Positions 23,537 to 33,902 of a stretch of DNA of 64,000 bases are shown here, one piece after another. Origin of the DNA: Streptococcus sp. oral taxon 431 (lineage in GTDB: Bacteria > Bacillota > Bacilli > Lactobacillales > Streptococcaceae); the NCBI RefSeq assembly GCF_023115445.1, contig NZ_JALDUI010000006.1:45553-109552 (forward strand), given 5' to 3'. The notes under the pieces are model-generated. The model ran no database searches. It had not been told where the DNA came from and worked only from the letters and a program-made list of their open reading frames with translations. Each line of letters begins with the position of its first letter. Within the stretch, counting starts at the first letter, position 1. Both the position numbers and the translations under genes were made by a program.

Positions 23537-25162
23537 ATGGCTCTTGATAAAAGAAAAGTTGTCTATCAAATCTATCCAAAATCATATAAGGACACGACAG
23601 GAAATGGAATCGGTGATTTCAGAGGCATCATCGAAAAAATTCCTTATCTAGCAGAATTGGGCGTGGATATGGTTTGGCTTAATCCTTTCTACCCAAGCCC
23701 TCAGCGAGATAATGGCTACGATATTTCAGACTATACAGCCGTCAATCCTATCTTTGGGGATATGGCTGATTTTGAAGAAATGATCCGTGTCGGAAAAGAG
23801 CACAAGATTGACTTCATGCTAGATATGGTGCTTAACCATTGCTCAACAGAGCATGAGTGGTTCCAAAAGGCTCTCGCTGGAGACAAGTACTACCAAGATT
23901 TCTTCTTTATCCAGGACCAACCAACCGATTGGTTGTCTAAATTTGGTGGTTCTGCCTGGTCACCTTTTGGAGATACAGGGAAATACTATCTCCACCTCTT
24001 TGACGTGACGCAGGCGGATCTCAATTGGCGTAATCCCAATGTCCGCAAGGAATTGTTCCAGGTGGTCAACTTCTGGCGTGACAAGGGTGTCAAAGGATTC
24101 CGTTTTGACGTGATTAATTTGATTGGTAAAGACGAAGTCTTGGTGGATTGCCCTGAAAACGAAGGAAAACCAGCTTATACGGATAAACCCATTGTCCATG
24201 ACTATCTTCACATGATGAATGAAGCGACCTTCGGTTCTGATGATAGTTTTATGACAGTTGGAGAGATGTCTTCGACAACGATTGATAACTGTGTTCTTTA
24301 TTCAGCGCCAGAGCGTCACGAATTGTCAATGGCCTTTAATTTTCACCATCTTAAAGTAGACTATGAAGACGGTCAAAAATGGACCATTGCTCCCTTTGAT
24401 TTCGAAGAGCTCAAACGCCTCTATCATACATGGGGCAAGGAAATGAGTGAACGTGGTGGTTGGAGTGCCCTTTTCTGGAATAACCATGACCAACCTCGTG
24501 CCTTGAATCGCTTTGTAGATATCAAGAACTTCCGCAATGAAGGAGCAACCATGCTGGCAGCCAGCATTCACTTGTCACGTGGGACCCCTTATATCTACAT
24601 GGGCGAAGAAATCGGCATGATTGATCCAGACTATGATTCTATGGAAGACTATGTAGATGTGGAATCCATCAATGCCTACCAGATGCTTTTGGATCAAGGC
24701 AAGTCACCTCAGCAGGCCTTTAAGATTATTCAAGCCAAGTCACGTGATAATTCTCGTACACCAATGCAATGGGATGCTTCTGAAAATGCAGGTTTTTCAA
24801 CAGGCACTCCATGGTTGAAAGCTGGTAAATCCTACAAAGACATCAACGTTGAAAATGAAATTGACGGCCCAATCTTTAAATTCTATAAAGAATTGATTCG
24901 ATTGCGTAAAGCAATGCCCATCATTTCAGAAGGGAGCTATCAGCCAGCACTTGAAGATAGCAAGCAGGTCTACGCCTTTGAACGCCACTTAGACGGTCAA
25001 AAACTCTTGGTGCTCAATCATTTCTATGAAAACGAAGCTGAAGTGACAATTCCAGCAGAATATCAAGCAGGGTGCGAGCTCTTATCAAACTATGAGAATG
25101 TGGAACTTGCTAAAAAAGTAATTCTTAAACCATACCAAACGCTAGCGATTTATGTAGATTAA
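23537..25162 (+). CDS. treC: Trehalose-6-phosphate hydrolase (GH13)
   Basis: A 541-residue cytosolic enzyme that splits trehalose 6-phosphate to glucose and glucose 6-phosphate. The GH13 motifs are visible: region I DMVLNH near residue 98, nucleophile D191 in GFRFDVIN, acid/base E243 in VGEMSS, and NNHDQPR near 315. Closely related oligo-1,6-glucosidases are an alternative, but its place after treP decides the role. Ribosome site AAAAAGGAG. It follows treP across a BOX repeat and is ended by a terminator. Confidence 0.95.
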   Translation: MALDKRKVVYQIYPKSYKDTTGNGIGDFRGIIEKIPYLAELGVDMVWLNPFYPSPQRDNGYDISDYTAVNPIFGDMADFEEMIRVGKEHKIDFMLDMVLNHCSTEHEWFQKALAGDKYYQDFFFIQDQPTDWLSKFGGSAWSPFGDTGKYYLHLFDVTQADLNWRNPNVRKELFQVVNFWRDKGVKGFRFDVINLIGKDEVLVDCPENEGKPAYTDKPIVHDYLHMMNEATFGSDDSFMTVGEMSSTTIDNCVLYSAPERHELSMAFNFHHLKVDYEDGQKWTIAPFDFEELKRLYHTWGKEMSERGGWSALFWNNHDQPRALNRFVDIKNFRNEGATMLAASIHLSRGTPYIYMGEEIGMIDPDYDSMEDYVDVESINAYQMLLDQGKSPQQAFKIIQAKSRDNSRTPMQWDASENAGFSTGTPWLKAGKSYKDINVENEIDGPIFKFYKELIRLRKAMPIISEGSYQPALEDSKQVYAFERHLDGQKLLVLNHFYENEAEVTIPAEYQAGCELLSNYENVELAKKVILKPYQTLAIYVD

Positions 25163-25169
25163 GTTCAGA

Positions 25170-25207
25170 AAGAGCCTTCTTCTAAGGAATAAAAGGGCTC
25201 TTTTTTA
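25170..25207 (+). terminator. Intrinsic terminator of treC
   Basis: AAGAGCC at 25170-25176 pairs with GGCTCTT at 25196-25202 and runs into TTTTTT. Confidence 0.85.
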
Positions 25208-25262
25208 GCTAGCATTCATTTTTTTGAAAGCGTAACTCAAACTAGTCAGGCGTAGGACTTTA

Positions 25263-25271
25263 TGGTATAAT
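25263..25271 (+). promoter_or_regulatory. Extended -10 promoter of the UPF0154 gene
   Basis: TGGTATAAT is an extended -10 element 34 bases before the start codon; the -35 (TAGTCA) is poor, as is common for this class. Confidence 0.65.
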
Positions 25272-25304
25272 ATAGAAGATTCAAAAAGAAACAGGAGAAA
25301 TGTT

Positions 25305-25550
25305 ATGAACCTTATTTTAGCAATTGTATTGATTCTTTTAGCTTTTCTAGGAGGAGCTCTTGGAGGTATGTACTTGGTGCGCAAGCAAATCGAAAAAGAA
25401 TTTGCGGATAACCCACGTTTGAACGCAGAAGCAGTTCGTACTCTCTTGAGTGCAAACGGTCAAAAGCCAAGCGAAGCTAAAGTACAACAAGTTTACCACC
25501 AAATCATTCGCCAACAAAAAGCAGCCCTTGCTAACAATAAAAAGAAATAA
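25305..25550 (+). CDS. UPF0154 (YneF) family small membrane protein
   Basis: An 81-residue protein with one N-terminal membrane helix (residues 3-25, [22 protein letters not shown]) and a charged cytoplasmic tail. The block [29 protein letters not shown] is diagnostic of UPF0154. No function is established. It is transcribed alone from an extended -10 promoter and has a weak terminator-like hairpin after it. Confidence 0.9.
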   Translation: MNLILAIVLILLAFLGGALGGMYLVRKQIEKEFADNPRLNAEAVRTLLSANGQKPSEAKVQQVYHQIIRQQKAALANNKKK

Positions 25551-25557
25551 ATAGGAA

Positions 25558-25584
25558 AAGTCTGGGATGAAAGTTCCAGACTTC
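25558..25584 (+). terminator. Hairpin after the UPF0154 gene
   Basis: AAGTCTGG/CCAGACTT stem with only a short T-poor tail; a weak terminator. Confidence 0.5.
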
Positions 25585-25751
25585 TCACTATGTTTGACTG
25601 ATATTTAGAGACAAGACTTTTTCCTTGCATTCTATTGATAATTGATTATGATTAAGAGGGAGACAGTGGGGAGCTACCCAGTCTGTCAGAAATTTCAGAA
25701 AGAAATGAATAATAATTATCAATCAGAAAAAAATACTAGAAAGAAGACTGT

Positions 25752-26546
25752 ATGGATAATCGACCGATTGGTTTTTTGGATTCGGGCGTTGGAGGTTTGA
25801 CGGTTGTACGTGAACTCATGCGCCAGCTTCCCCATGAAGAAATCGTCTATATTGGAGATTCGGCACGGGCTCCTTATGGTCCCCGTCCTGCTGAGCAGAT
25901 ACGTGAATATACTTGGCAACTGGTCAACTTTCTTTTGACCAAGGATGTTAAGATGATTGTCATTGCTTGTAATACAGCAACGGCAGTCGTCTGGGAAGAG
26001 ATTAAAGCTAAGTTGGATATTCCGGTGTTGGGTGTGATTTTGCCTGGTGCATCAGCAGCTATCAAAGCAAGTCAAGGTGGGAAAATCGGTGTGATTGGAA
26101 CCCCGATGACGGTAAAATCAGATATTTATCGACAAAAGATTCATGATCTAGACCCAGATTTACAAGTGGAAAGCTTGGCCTGCCCTAAGTTTGCTCCCTT
26201 GGTCGAGTCAGGTGCTCTATCGACCAGTGTGACCAAGAAAGTCGTTTATGAAACCTTGCGTCCCTTAGTCGGAAAAGTAGATAGCTTGATTTTAGGCTGT
26301 ACTCATTATCCACTCCTCAGATCCATTATTCAAAATGTCATGGGGCCTAAGGTTCAGCTGATCGATAGTGGCGCTGAGTGTGTGCGCGATATCTCAGTCT
26401 TACTCAATTACTTTGAGATTAACCGTAGCCGAGATGCGGCGCCCCTTAAACACCGTTTTTATACAACTGCAAATAACCAAAGTTTTGCCCAGATAGGAGC
26501 AGAGTGGCTGGAAAAAGAGATTCATGTGGAGCATGTAACATTATGA
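25752..26546 (+). CDS. murI: Glutamate racemase
   Basis: MurI makes D-glutamate for peptidoglycan. The 264-residue protein shows the two catalytic cysteines in ACNTATA (about residue 74) and GCTHYPLL (about 185), and the N-terminal DSGVGGLTV. First gene of a nine-gene run in which nearly every junction overlaps or is within 15 bases. Its stop overlaps the rdgB start by four bases (ATGA). Confidence 0.97.
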   Translation: MDNRPIGFLDSGVGGLTVVRELMRQLPHEEIVYIGDSARAPYGPRPAEQIREYTWQLVNFLLTKDVKMIVIACNTATAVVWEEIKAKLDIPVLGVILPGASAAIKASQGGKIGVIGTPMTVKSDIYRQKIHDLDPDLQVESLACPKFAPLVESGALSTSVTKKVVYETLRPLVGKVDSLILGCTHYPLLRSIIQNVMGPKVQLIDSGAECVRDISVLLNYFEINRSRDAAPLKHRFYTTANNQSFAQIGAEWLEKEIHVEHVTL

Positions 26547-27514
26547 CAAACAAAATTTATGAATACAAGGATGATCAGGACTGGTATGTTGGATCCTACA
26601 GTGTTTTTGGTGGCATTCGGACTTTGACGGATGATGATTTAGAGTTTCCTTTGTTTGATTTAGCCAAAATCTTTCGTGATGAGGAGCGAGGATTTCCACT
26701 TTCAGTCACTGTTTTGCGATATGGTTCAGCCTACCGCTTACTCTCTTTTGTGGTAGATATTCTCAACCAAGAAGCGAATCGAAACTTGGAAGTCATTCAA
26801 CGTCAGGGAGCTCTGCTTCTGGTTGAAAATGGGAAGCTCTTGCATGTGGAATTGCCTAAAGAAGGAGTCAATGTTCAAGACTTTTTCGAGACAAATAAAG
26901 TCAGAGAAACCTTGTTGATTGCAACTCGTAACGAGGGTAAAACCAAGGAATTTCGAGCTATCTTTGACAAACTGGGCTATGACGTAGAAAATCTAAATGA
27001 TTATCCAGACCTACCTGAAGTGGCCGAAACAGGTATGACCTTTGAAGAAAATGCTCGCCTTAAGGCTGAAACCATTTCTAAATTAACAGGAAAGATGGTC
27101 TTGGCAGATGATTCTGGACTAAAAGTGGATGTTCTTGGAGGTCTACCAGGTGTCTGGTCAGCTCGTTTCGCAGGAGTAGGGGCAACTGATCAAGAAAATA
27201 ACGCCAAACTCTTGCACGAATTAGCCATGGTTTTTGAACTCAAGGACCGTTCAGCTCAATTCCATACAACCTTGGTCGTAGCTAGCCCAGGTAAGGAAAG
27301 CTTGGTTGTCGAAGCTGACTGGCCAGGCTACATTAACTTTGAACCTAAGGGTGAAAACGGTTTTGGTTATGATCCTCTTTTCCTAGTAGGAGAAACTGGT
27401 AAATCATCAGCCGAATTAACCCTTGAAGAAAAAAATAGTCAATCCCACCGTGCCTTAGCCGTTAAGAAACTTTTGGAGGTATTTCCATCATGGCAAAGCA
27501 AACCATCATTGTAA
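26543..27514 (+). CDS. rdgB: XTP/dITP diphosphatase with streptococcal N-terminal extension
   Basis: The C-terminal part (from about residue 128, [18 protein letters not shown]) is a complete Ham1/RdgB pyrophosphatase that removes deaminated purine triphosphates; [23 protein letters not shown] and NGFGYDPLF are the family motifs. In front sits a domain of about 125 residues that ordinary RdgB proteins lack; this 323-residue form is typical of streptococci, and the role of the extension is unknown. The ATG at 26543 overlaps the murI stop. Confidence 0.93.
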   Translation: MTNKIYEYKDDQDWYVGSYSVFGGIRTLTDDDLEFPLFDLAKIFRDEERGFPLSVTVLRYGSAYRLLSFVVDILNQEANRNLEVIQRQGALLLVENGKLLHVELPKEGVNVQDFFETNKVRETLLIATRNEGKTKEFRAIFDKLGYDVENLNDYPDLPEVAETGMTFEENARLKAETISKLTGKMVLADDSGLKVDVLGGLPGVWSARFAGVGATDQENNAKLLHELAMVFELKDRSAQFHTTLVVASPGKESLVVEADWPGYINFEPKGENGFGYDPLFLVGETGKSSAELTLEEKNSQSHRALAVKKLLEVFPSWQSKPSL

Positions 27515-28011
27515 TGAGCGATTCCCACGGAGATAGCTTGATTGTAGAAGAAATCCGTGACCGCTATCTTGGGAAAGTCGATGCTATTTTTCACGATGGT
27601 GACTCGGAACTTCGACCAGATTCACCACTCTGGGAAGGAATCCATGTAGTCAGAGGAAACATGGACTTTTATTCAGACTATCCAGAACGTTTGGTGACTC
27701 AACTAGGCCCTACCAAGATCATCCAGACCCATGGACATTTGTTTGATATTAACTTTAATTTCCAGAAACTAGATTTCTGGGCTCAGGAAGAAGATGCAGA
27801 TATCTGTCTTTATGGGCACTTGCATGTTCCAAACGCTTGGATGGAAGGAAAGACCCTCTTTCTAAACCCTGGTTCTATCAGTCAGCCACGTGGGACTATC
27901 AGAGAATGCCTCTATGCCCGTGTAGAGATTGATGATAGCTACTTTAAAGTGGACTTTTTGACACGTAACCATGAGGTCTATCCAGGCTTATCCAAGGAGT
28001 TTGCTCGATGA
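27490..28011 (+). CDS. YfcE/MJ0936-type metallophosphoesterase
   Basis: A 173-residue calcineurin-like phosphoesterase with metal ligands visible in SDSHGD (about 10-15), FHDGDSE, VRGNMD and YGHLHVP; the C-terminal [11 protein letters not shown] is typical of the YfcE group. Substrate unknown (phosphodiester). It overlaps the 3' end of rdgB by 25 bases, using GGAGG inside that gene, and overlaps cbpB by four. Confidence 0.9.
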   Translation: MAKQTIIVMSDSHGDSLIVEEIRDRYLGKVDAIFHDGDSELRPDSPLWEGIHVVRGNMDFYSDYPERLVTQLGPTKIIQTHGHLFDINFNFQKLDFWAQEEDADICLYGHLHVPNAWMEGKTLFLNPGSISQPRGTIRECLYARVEIDDSYFKVDFLTRNHEVYPGLSKEFAR

Positions 28012-28469
28012 TTGCCAAGGAGTTTGAACAGTTTTTACTGGAGCAAGAGGAAACCTTTTTAACTCCTGCTGAAAATTTGGCTGTACTCATTGATAGCCAC
28101 AATGCAGATCATGCAATTCTCCTCCTTAGCCAGATGACCTATACAAGAGTGCCAGTAGTGACTGATGAGAAAGAATTTGTCGGAACCATTGGACTTAGAG
28201 ACATTCTGGCCTACCAGATGGAGCAGGGCTTGAGTCAGGAAGCTATGGCAGACACGGATATCGTACATATGACCAAGAAGGACGTAGCAGTTGTCAGTCC
28301 AGACTATACACTGACGGATGTTTTACATAAGTTAGTGGATGAGTCTTTCCTACCAGTCGTTGACAAGGATGGTATCTTCCAAGGCATTATCACACGGAAA
28401 TCAATCCTTAAGGCTGTCAATGCTCTCTTGCATGACTTTAGTAAGGAATATGAGATTCGAAGCAAATGA
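28008..28469 (+). CDS. cbpB: Paired-CBS-domain protein, CbpB type
   Basis: A 153-residue protein made of two CBS motifs (about residues 17-75 and 88-145). Size and the TYTRVPVVTDEKEFVGTIGLRDIL and ESFLPVVDKDGIFQGIITRKSIL segments match the YkuL/CbpB family, which in other Firmicutes binds cyclic di-AMP and signals to the stringent-response enzyme Rel. That role is taken from relatives. Coupled on both sides by four-base overlaps. Confidence 0.85.
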   Translation: MIAKEFEQFLLEQEETFLTPAENLAVLIDSHNADHAILLLSQMTYTRVPVVTDEKEFVGTIGLRDILAYQMEQGLSQEAMADTDIVHMTKKDVAVVSPDYTLTDVLHKLVDESFLPVVDKDGIFQGIITRKSILKAVNALLHDFSKEYEIRSK

Positions 28470-29200
28470 GAGAAGGGATTTCAGCATTTTTAGAAGAAAA
28501 ACAAGGTTTGTCTGTAAATTCTAAGCAATCCTATAAGTATGACTTGGAGCAGTTTTTAGATCTTGTAGGAGAACGAATCTCTGAAACAAGTTTAAAAATC
28601 TACCAAGCTCAACTATCTCAGTTTAAAATCAGTGCCCAAAAGCGCAAGGTTTCTGCTTGCAATCAATTTCTTTACTTTTTATACCAGAAGGGGAAAATTG
28701 ACACCTTTTATCGTTTAGAATTGCCGAAACAGGCTGAGAACAAGCAAGTTCAGTCAAAACTTTTAGATCTCAGTTCTTTCTGGCAAGAAAGTGCCCATCC
28801 AGAGGGACGCTTGCTGGCCTTATTGATAGTTGAATTGGGCCTCTTACCAAGTGAAATTCTAGCCATAAAAACAGGTGATGTGAATCTAGATTTTCAAGTT
28901 TTGAGAATCAAGAAGGCTTCCCAACAAAGAATCTTGAGCCTTCCCACAAACTTGCTTGCAGAGTTAGAACCCTTGATGGGGCAGAGCTACCTCTTTGAAA
29001 AATCTGGGAAGCCATACTCCCGTCAGTGGGCCTTTCGTCAGTTAGAAGCCTTTCTAAAGGAAAAAGGTTTTTCAGACTTATCTGCCCAAGGATTGAGAGA
29101 ACAGTTTATATTAAGACAAATCGAAGAAAAGGTTGACTTGTACGAAATTGCTAAAAAGCTAGGATTAAAGACAGTCATGACTTTGGAAAAATATAGATAA
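28466..29200 (+). CDS. XerD-like tyrosine recombinase homolog with degenerate active site
   Basis: The 244-residue protein keeps the SAM-like N-terminal and catalytic folds of tyrosine recombinases, but most catalytic positions are replaced: the first arginine is lost (LGLLPSEI instead of TGLRxSE), the beta-hairpin lysine appears to be Gln, the HxxR histidine is replaced in AQGLREQF (only R211 kept) and the LGH histidine is Leu (LGLKTV). The tyrosine Y243 is near the very C terminus. Streptococci use XerS for chromosome dimer resolution, so this protein, always beside scpAB, probably has another role. Confidence 0.88.
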   Translation: MREGISAFLEEKQGLSVNSKQSYKYDLEQFLDLVGERISETSLKIYQAQLSQFKISAQKRKVSACNQFLYFLYQKGKIDTFYRLELPKQAENKQVQSKLLDLSSFWQESAHPEGRLLALLIVELGLLPSEILAIKTGDVNLDFQVLRIKKASQQRILSLPTNLLAELEPLMGQSYLFEKSGKPYSRQWAFRQLEAFLKEKGFSDLSAQGLREQFILRQIEEKVDLYEIAKKLGLKTVMTLEKYR

Positions 29201-29934
29201 TGGATATTAAATTAAAAGATTTTGAAGGGCCTTTGGATCTTCTTTTGCACTTGGTTTCAAAGTACCAGATGGATATCTATGATGTGCCCATTACAGAGGT
29301 TATCGAGCAATATCTAGCCTATATCTCCACATTACAAGCTATGCGTTTGGAAGTCGCAGGTGAGTACATGGTCATGGCTAGTCAACTCATGCTCATAAAG
29401 AGTCGCAAGCTCTTGCCCAAGGTTGCAGAAGTGACAGACCTAGAGGATGACCTGGAGCAGGACCTCCTTTCTCAAATCGAAGAATACCGTAAGTTTAAAC
29501 TTTTGGGAGAGCAGTTGGAAGTGAAGCATCAAGAACGAGCTCAGTATTACTCAAAAGCGCCGACAGAGTTGATTTATGAGGATGCTGAACTTGTCCACGA
29601 TAAGACCACGATCGATCTTTTCTTAGCCTTTTCAAACTTGCTTTCCAAGAAAAAAGAAGAATTCTCGCAAAGTCACACAACCATTTTACGAGATGAGTAT
29701 AAGATTGAGGATATGATGGTTATCGTCCGAGAAGCCTTGGTTGAAGGTCAGCACTTATGCTTGCAGGATTTGTTTAAAGAAACCAAGGATTTACAAGAGG
29801 TCATTACACTCTTTTTAGCGACCTTGGAGTTGATTAAAACCCAAGAAATTCTCTTAATCCAAAAAGAGAGCTTTGGAGATATCTATCTCCTGAAAAAGAA
29901 TGAGGAAAATCAAGTAGAGCAGAGTCGATCTTGA
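29200..29934 (+). CDS. scpA: Segregation and condensation protein A
   Basis: ScpA is the kleisin subunit of the bacterial condensin with SMC and ScpB. 244 residues; N-terminal [26 protein letters not shown] and [19 protein letters not shown] are the family signature. The start codon shares one base with the upstream stop (TAATG). Followed 12 bases later by scpB. Confidence 0.97.
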   Translation: MDIKLKDFEGPLDLLLHLVSKYQMDIYDVPITEVIEQYLAYISTLQAMRLEVAGEYMVMASQLMLIKSRKLLPKVAEVTDLEDDLEQDLLSQIEEYRKFKLLGEQLEVKHQERAQYYSKAPTELIYEDAELVHDKTTIDLFLAFSNLLSKKKEEFSQSHTTILRDEYKIEDMMVIVREALVEGQHLCLQDLFKETKDLQEVITLFLATLELIKTQEILLIQKESFGDIYLLKKNEENQVEQSRS

Positions 29935-29946
29935 TAGAGAGGAAAT

Positions 29947-30516
29947 ATGAGTACTTTAGCAGAAATAGAAGCGCTCTTGTTTGTAGCGGGTGAAGAGGGG
30001 ATAAGGATTCGCCAGTTGGCTGAACTCCTTTCTTTGCCACCGACTGGGATTCAGCAAAGCTTAGAAAAGTTAGTCCAAAAGTATGAAAAAGACCCAGATT
30101 CCAGTTTAGCCTTGATTGAGACAGGTGGTGCCTACAGATTGGTAACCAAGCCTCAATTTGCAGCTATTTTGAAAGAATATTCTAAGGCGCCTATCAACCA
30201 GAGTCTATCTCGAGCTGCGCTAGAAACCTTGTCCATCATTGCTTATAAGCAACCTATCACACGTATAGAAATCGACGCTATTCGTGGGGTTAATTCAAGC
30301 GGAGCTCTAGCTAAGTTACAGGCCTTCGATTTGATACGAGAAGACGGGAAAAAAGAGGTACTTGGACGCCCTAATCTCTATGTAACGACGGATTATTTCC
30401 TAGATTACATGGGCATTAACCACTTGGAAGAATTGCCCGTGATTGATGAGCTTGACATTCAAGCACAAGAAAGCCAATTATTTGGTGAAAGGATAGAAGA
30501 AGATGAGAATCAATAA
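29947..30516 (+). CDS. scpB: Segregation and condensation protein B
   Basis: ScpB carries two winged-helix domains that bind ScpA. The 189-residue sequence shows [16 protein letters not shown] N terminus ([13 protein letters not shown]) and the second-domain motif [31 protein letters not shown] near residues 94-124. It overlaps rluB by 14 bases. Confidence 0.97.
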   Translation: MSTLAEIEALLFVAGEEGIRIRQLAELLSLPPTGIQQSLEKLVQKYEKDPDSSLALIETGGAYRLVTKPQFAAILKEYSKAPINQSLSRAALETLSIIAYKQPITRIEIDAIRGVNSSGALAKLQAFDLIREDGKKEVLGRPNLYVTTDYFLDYMGINHLEELPVIDELDIQAQESQLFGERIEEDENQ

Positions 30517-31228
30517 GTATATTGCCCACGCAGGTGTGGCCAGTAGGAGAAAAGCAGAGGAGTTAATTAAGCAAGGCTTGGTGACTGTCAACGGCCAGGT
30601 GGTACGTGAATTAGCGACGACTATCAAGTCTGGTGACAAGGTAGAAGTTGAAGGTCAACCCATCTACAACGAAGAAAAGGTCTATTATCTGCTCAATAAA
30701 CCACGTGGTGTCATTTCCAGTGTAACGGATGATAAGGGACGCAAGACTGTTGTGGACCTCTTGCCTAATGTGAAAGAGCGTATCTACCCTGTGGGACGTT
30801 TGGACTGGGATACATCTGGAGTCTTGATTTTGACCAACGATGGGGACTTTACAGATGAGATGATTCATCCTCGTAATGAGATTGATAAGGTCTATGTTGC
30901 GCGTGTTAAAGGTGTGGCTAACAAGGAAAATCTTCGTCCTTTGACTCGAGGCGTTGAAATTGAAGGCAAGAAAACCAAGCCAGCTATTTATGAAATTCTC
31001 AAGGTAGATCCAGTTAAGAATCGTTCAGTTGTACAGCTGACCATTCATGAAGGGCGTAACCATCAGGTTAAAAAGATGTTTGAAGCAGTTGGGCTCCAAG
31101 TGGATAAGTTGTCTCGGACACGTTTTGGACACTTAGACTTGACAGGTCTCCGTCCAGGAGAAGCACGTCGTCTCAATAAAAAAGAAATCAGCCAACTACA
31201 CACCATGGCTGTAACAAATAATAAATAA
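30503..31228 (+). CDS. rluB: 23S rRNA pseudouridine synthase, RluB type
   Basis: A 241-residue RsuA/RluB-family enzyme with an S4 RNA-binding domain (residues 1-60, [21 protein letters not shown]) and the catalytic aspartate in [17 protein letters not shown] (about 98-114). In this family RluB modifies 23S rRNA at U2605; RluB is preferred over RsuA because of the scpAB context. Its stop shares one base with the yidD start. Confidence 0.93.
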   Translation: MRINKYIAHAGVASRRKAEELIKQGLVTVNGQVVRELATTIKSGDKVEVEGQPIYNEEKVYYLLNKPRGVISSVTDDKGRKTVVDLLPNVKERIYPVGRLDWDTSGVLILTNDGDFTDEMIHPRNEIDKVYVARVKGVANKENLRPLTRGVEIEGKKTKPAIYEILKVDPVKNRSVVQLTIHEGRNHQVKKMFEAVGLQVDKLSRTRFGHLDLTGLRPGEARRLNKKEISQLHTMAVTNNK

Positions 31229-31464
31229 TGAAAAAAATCTTAATTGCGCCAGTGCGCTTTTACCAACGTTTTATCTCGCCAGCCTTTCCACCGTCTTGCA
31301 GATTTGAGCCTACCTGTTCCAACTATATGATTCAGGCTATTGAAAAACATGGCTTCAAGGGTATCTTGATGGGACTGGCTAGGATATTACGTTGCCATCC
31401 TTGGTCTGAAACGGGTAAAGATCCAGTACCAGATCACTTTTCATTAAAGCGAAATACAAGATAA
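31228..31464 (+). CDS. yidD: Membrane protein insertion efficiency factor
   Basis: YidD helps YidC insert membrane proteins. The 78 residues contain the family signature [32 protein letters not shown] with its conserved cysteines, and RCHPW near 53. Last gene of the murI operon. Confidence 0.95.
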   Translation: MKKILIAPVRFYQRFISPAFPPSCRFEPTCSNYMIQAIEKHGFKGILMGLARILRCHPWSETGKDPVPDHFSLKRNTR

Positions 31465-31483
31465 AATTGGCTTCTAATGTATA

Positions 31484-31540
31484 AAACACAGATAGATGAT
31501 ACTTGGTATTTATCAAGTGCCATCTATCTGTGTTTCTATT
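31484..31540. terminator. Bidirectional terminator between yidD and galE
   Basis: AAACACAGATAGATG and its exact complement CATCTATCTGTGTTT (15 bp) with further ACTTG/CAAGT pairing inside. It serves both convergent genes. Confidence 0.9.
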
Positions 31541-31564
31541 TATTATTGATGTTTCTGTTATTTA

Positions 31565-32560
31565 TTACAAAATGTTTTTGCCTTCTTTAACACGCCAATG
31601 ATAATCCGATAAAATAATATCTTTTAGAGAGTAACTAGCCTTCCAATCAAGATATTTTTTAGCTTTTGAGGCATCTGCAAGGACGCTAGCTGGGTCCCCA
31701 GCACGGCGAGCAACAATTTCGTGTGGGATTTTTTGATTCAGTAATTCTTCAGCAGTTTTAAATATTTCTTTGACGGTATAGCCTTTTTCAGTTCCTAAGT
31801 TAAAGATTTGAGAAGAACTGTTTTCTTGAAATAGGTAATTCATCCCTTTAACATGAGCCTGTGCAAGGTCCAAGACATGAATGTAATCCCGAATACATGA
31901 ACCGTCACGTGTATCGTAGTCATCTCCAAATATTTTTAGGCTATCATTTTGTCCCAATGCGGTCTTGTTGATGTTGGGAATGATGTGAGTTGGATTTTTT
32001 ACACGGAGACCATTTGAAGCATCCATTTCTGCACCAGCTACATTGAAATAGCGGAAAATGACATATTTCCAATCGTAGCGATTAGCCATCCAGTAAATCA
32101 TTCGTTCGCCCATCAGTTTTGTCTCTGCATAAGGGTTGACAGGGTCGAGTAGGGTATCTTCAGTAGCTGGCTTATCAATACAATTATTACCATAGAGAGA
32201 AGCAGTCGAAGAGAACATGATTTTTTGAATGCCAACTTCAGATAAGACTTTGAGAACTTGGTTCATACCAGCAACATTGGCAGTGAAGTATTTACTCGGA
32301 TTTTCAATACTTTCGCTCACAACAATCTCACCTGCACAATGTAGAACAGCGTCAATCTTGTTTTCTGCCAAGTAGGTCTTTAAGGCACTAGCATCATAAA
32401 CGTCCAGTTGTTTAAAGCTAGCACGGCTATCTACAGCTGAACGACTTCCTGTAGAGAGGTTATCTAGGACATGCACCTGATATCCAGCATTTAAAAGAGC
32501 TTTAACGGTATGGGAGCCAATGTAGCCAGCCCCACCTGTAACAAGAATTGTTTTAGTCAT
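31565..32560 (-). CDS. galE: UDP-glucose 4-epimerase
   Basis: GalE interconverts UDP-glucose and UDP-galactose. The 331-residue short-chain dehydrogenase has the NAD motif GGAGYIGS at residues 8-15 and catalytic YxxxK (YAETK, about 144-148), plus SSTASLYG upstream. No other Leloir genes are adjacent, so the likely role is supply of UDP-galactose for surface glycans. Ribosome site AAAAAGGAAAAA. Confidence 0.95.
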   Translation of the reverse strand: MTKTILVTGGAGYIGSHTVKALLNAGYQVHVLDNLSTGSRSAVDSRASFKQLDVYDASALKTYLAENKIDAVLHCAGEIVVSESIENPSKYFTANVAGMNQVLKVLSEVGIQKIMFSSTASLYGNNCIDKPATEDTLLDPVNPYAETKLMGERMIYWMANRYDWKYVIFRYFNVAGAEMDASNGLRVKNPTHIIPNINKTALGQNDSLKIFGDDYDTRDGSCIRDYIHVLDLAQAHVKGMNYLFQENSSSQIFNLGTEKGYTVKEIFKTAEELLNQKIPHEIVARRAGDPASVLADASKAKKYLDWKASYSLKDIILSDYHWRVKEGKNIL

Positions 32561-32813
32561 GATTTTTTCCTTTTTCTAATTTTGTTCTATTTTAAAAAAT
32601 GTAGAAGAAAAAGTCAAATATTTTTTATAGTTTCATAAAAGTAAAGATGTTGGTGTTATAATTTTTTTAGACCTTTCCTCATATACAAGGGAATACTGTT
32701 TTACTACTTAGAAAATAAGATATGATTTGTAGAAAGCAGACTAAGATACCAACTTCCCACTACCCTTCTCCTATAAAAAGTGGTAAAATGGTTGAAAGAA
32801 AGAAGGGATTAAA

Positions 32814-33878
32814 ATGACAACATTATTTTCTAAAATCAAAGAAGTAACAGAACTTTCTGCTATCTCAGGTCATGAAGCACCTGTACGCGCTTATCTTCGT
32901 GAGAAAATAACTCCTCACGTGGATGAAGTAGTAACAGATGGCCTAGGTGGTATTTTTGGGGTTAAACACTCAGAAGTTGAAAATGCACCTCGTGTTTTGG
33001 TAGCCTCTCACATGGATGAAGTTGGTTTCATGGTTAGTGAAATCAAGCCAGACGGGACTTTTCGAGTAGTCAGCATTGGTGGTTGGAACCCTATGGTTGT
33101 CAGCAGCCAACGCTTTAAACTCTTTACACGTGAAGGACGTGAAATTCCGGTAATTTCAGGTTCAGTTCCTCCACATTTGACTCGTGGCACAGGTGGACCA
33201 ACCATGCCAGCTATTTCAGATATCGTTTTTGATGGTGGTTTTGCGGATAAGGCTGAGGCTGAAAGTTTTGGTATCCGTCCTGGAGACACCATCGTTCCAG
33301 ATAGTAGCGCAATCCTAACTGCTAATGAAAAAAATATTATCTCAAAAGCATGGGATAACCGTTACGGTGTGCTCATGGTTAGCGAGTTGGCTGAAAACTT
33401 GTCAGGCCAAAAACTAGGAAATGAACTTTATCTTGGTGCTAACGTCCAAGAAGAAGTTGGACTTCGTGGTGCCCATGCATCTACAACAAAATTTGATCCA
33501 GAAGTATTTCTTGCTGTGGATTGCTCACCAGCAGGTGATGTTTATGGTGGTCAAGGGAAGATTGGTGATGGAACCTTGATTCGTTTCTACGATCCAGGTC
33601 ACTTGCTTCTCCCAGGCATGAAGGACTTCCTTTTGACAACTGCTGAAGAAGCTGGAATCAAATACCAATACTATTGTGGAAAAGGTGGTACAGATGCAGG
33701 AGCAGCTCATTTGAAAAATGGTGGTGTTCCATCTACAACAATCGGTGTCTGCGCTCGTTATATCCACTCTCACCAAACACTTTATGCCATGGATGACTTC
33801 TTAGAAGCTCAAGCTTTCTTACAAGCCTTGGTGAAAAAATTAGATCGCTCTACTGTAGATTTGATCAAAAATTATTAA
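32814..33878 (+). CDS. pepA: Glutamyl aminopeptidase (M42)
   Basis: A 354-residue cytosolic metallo-aminopeptidase of family M42, with a metal ligand in VASHMDEVGF (about 61-70), the catalytic EE pair in VQEEVGLRGA (about 212-221) and DCSPAGD. The lactococcal and pneumococcal homologs remove N-terminal Glu and Asp. Ribosome site GAAGGGAT. Ten bases later comes a small coupled gene. Confidence 0.93.
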   Translation: MTTLFSKIKEVTELSAISGHEAPVRAYLREKITPHVDEVVTDGLGGIFGVKHSEVENAPRVLVASHMDEVGFMVSEIKPDGTFRVVSIGGWNPMVVSSQRFKLFTREGREIPVISGSVPPHLTRGTGGPTMPAISDIVFDGGFADKAEAESFGIRPGDTIVPDSSAILTANEKNIISKAWDNRYGVLMVSELAENLSGQKLGNELYLGANVQEEVGLRGAHASTTKFDPEVFLAVDCSPAGDVYGGQGKIGDGTLIRFYDPGHLLLPGMKDFLLTTAEEAGIKYQYYCGKGGTDAGAAHLKNGGVPSTTIGVCARYIHSHQTLYAMDDFLEAQAFLQALVKKLDRSTVDLIKNY

Positions 33879-33902
33879 ACTGAAAAGATGGAGGTGATAG
33901 GT

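Noticed and set aside
26504..26542. Longer start for rdgB
   Set aside because: The upstream extension overlaps murI and lacks a ribosome site; the ATG at 26543 gives a classic ATGA overlap.
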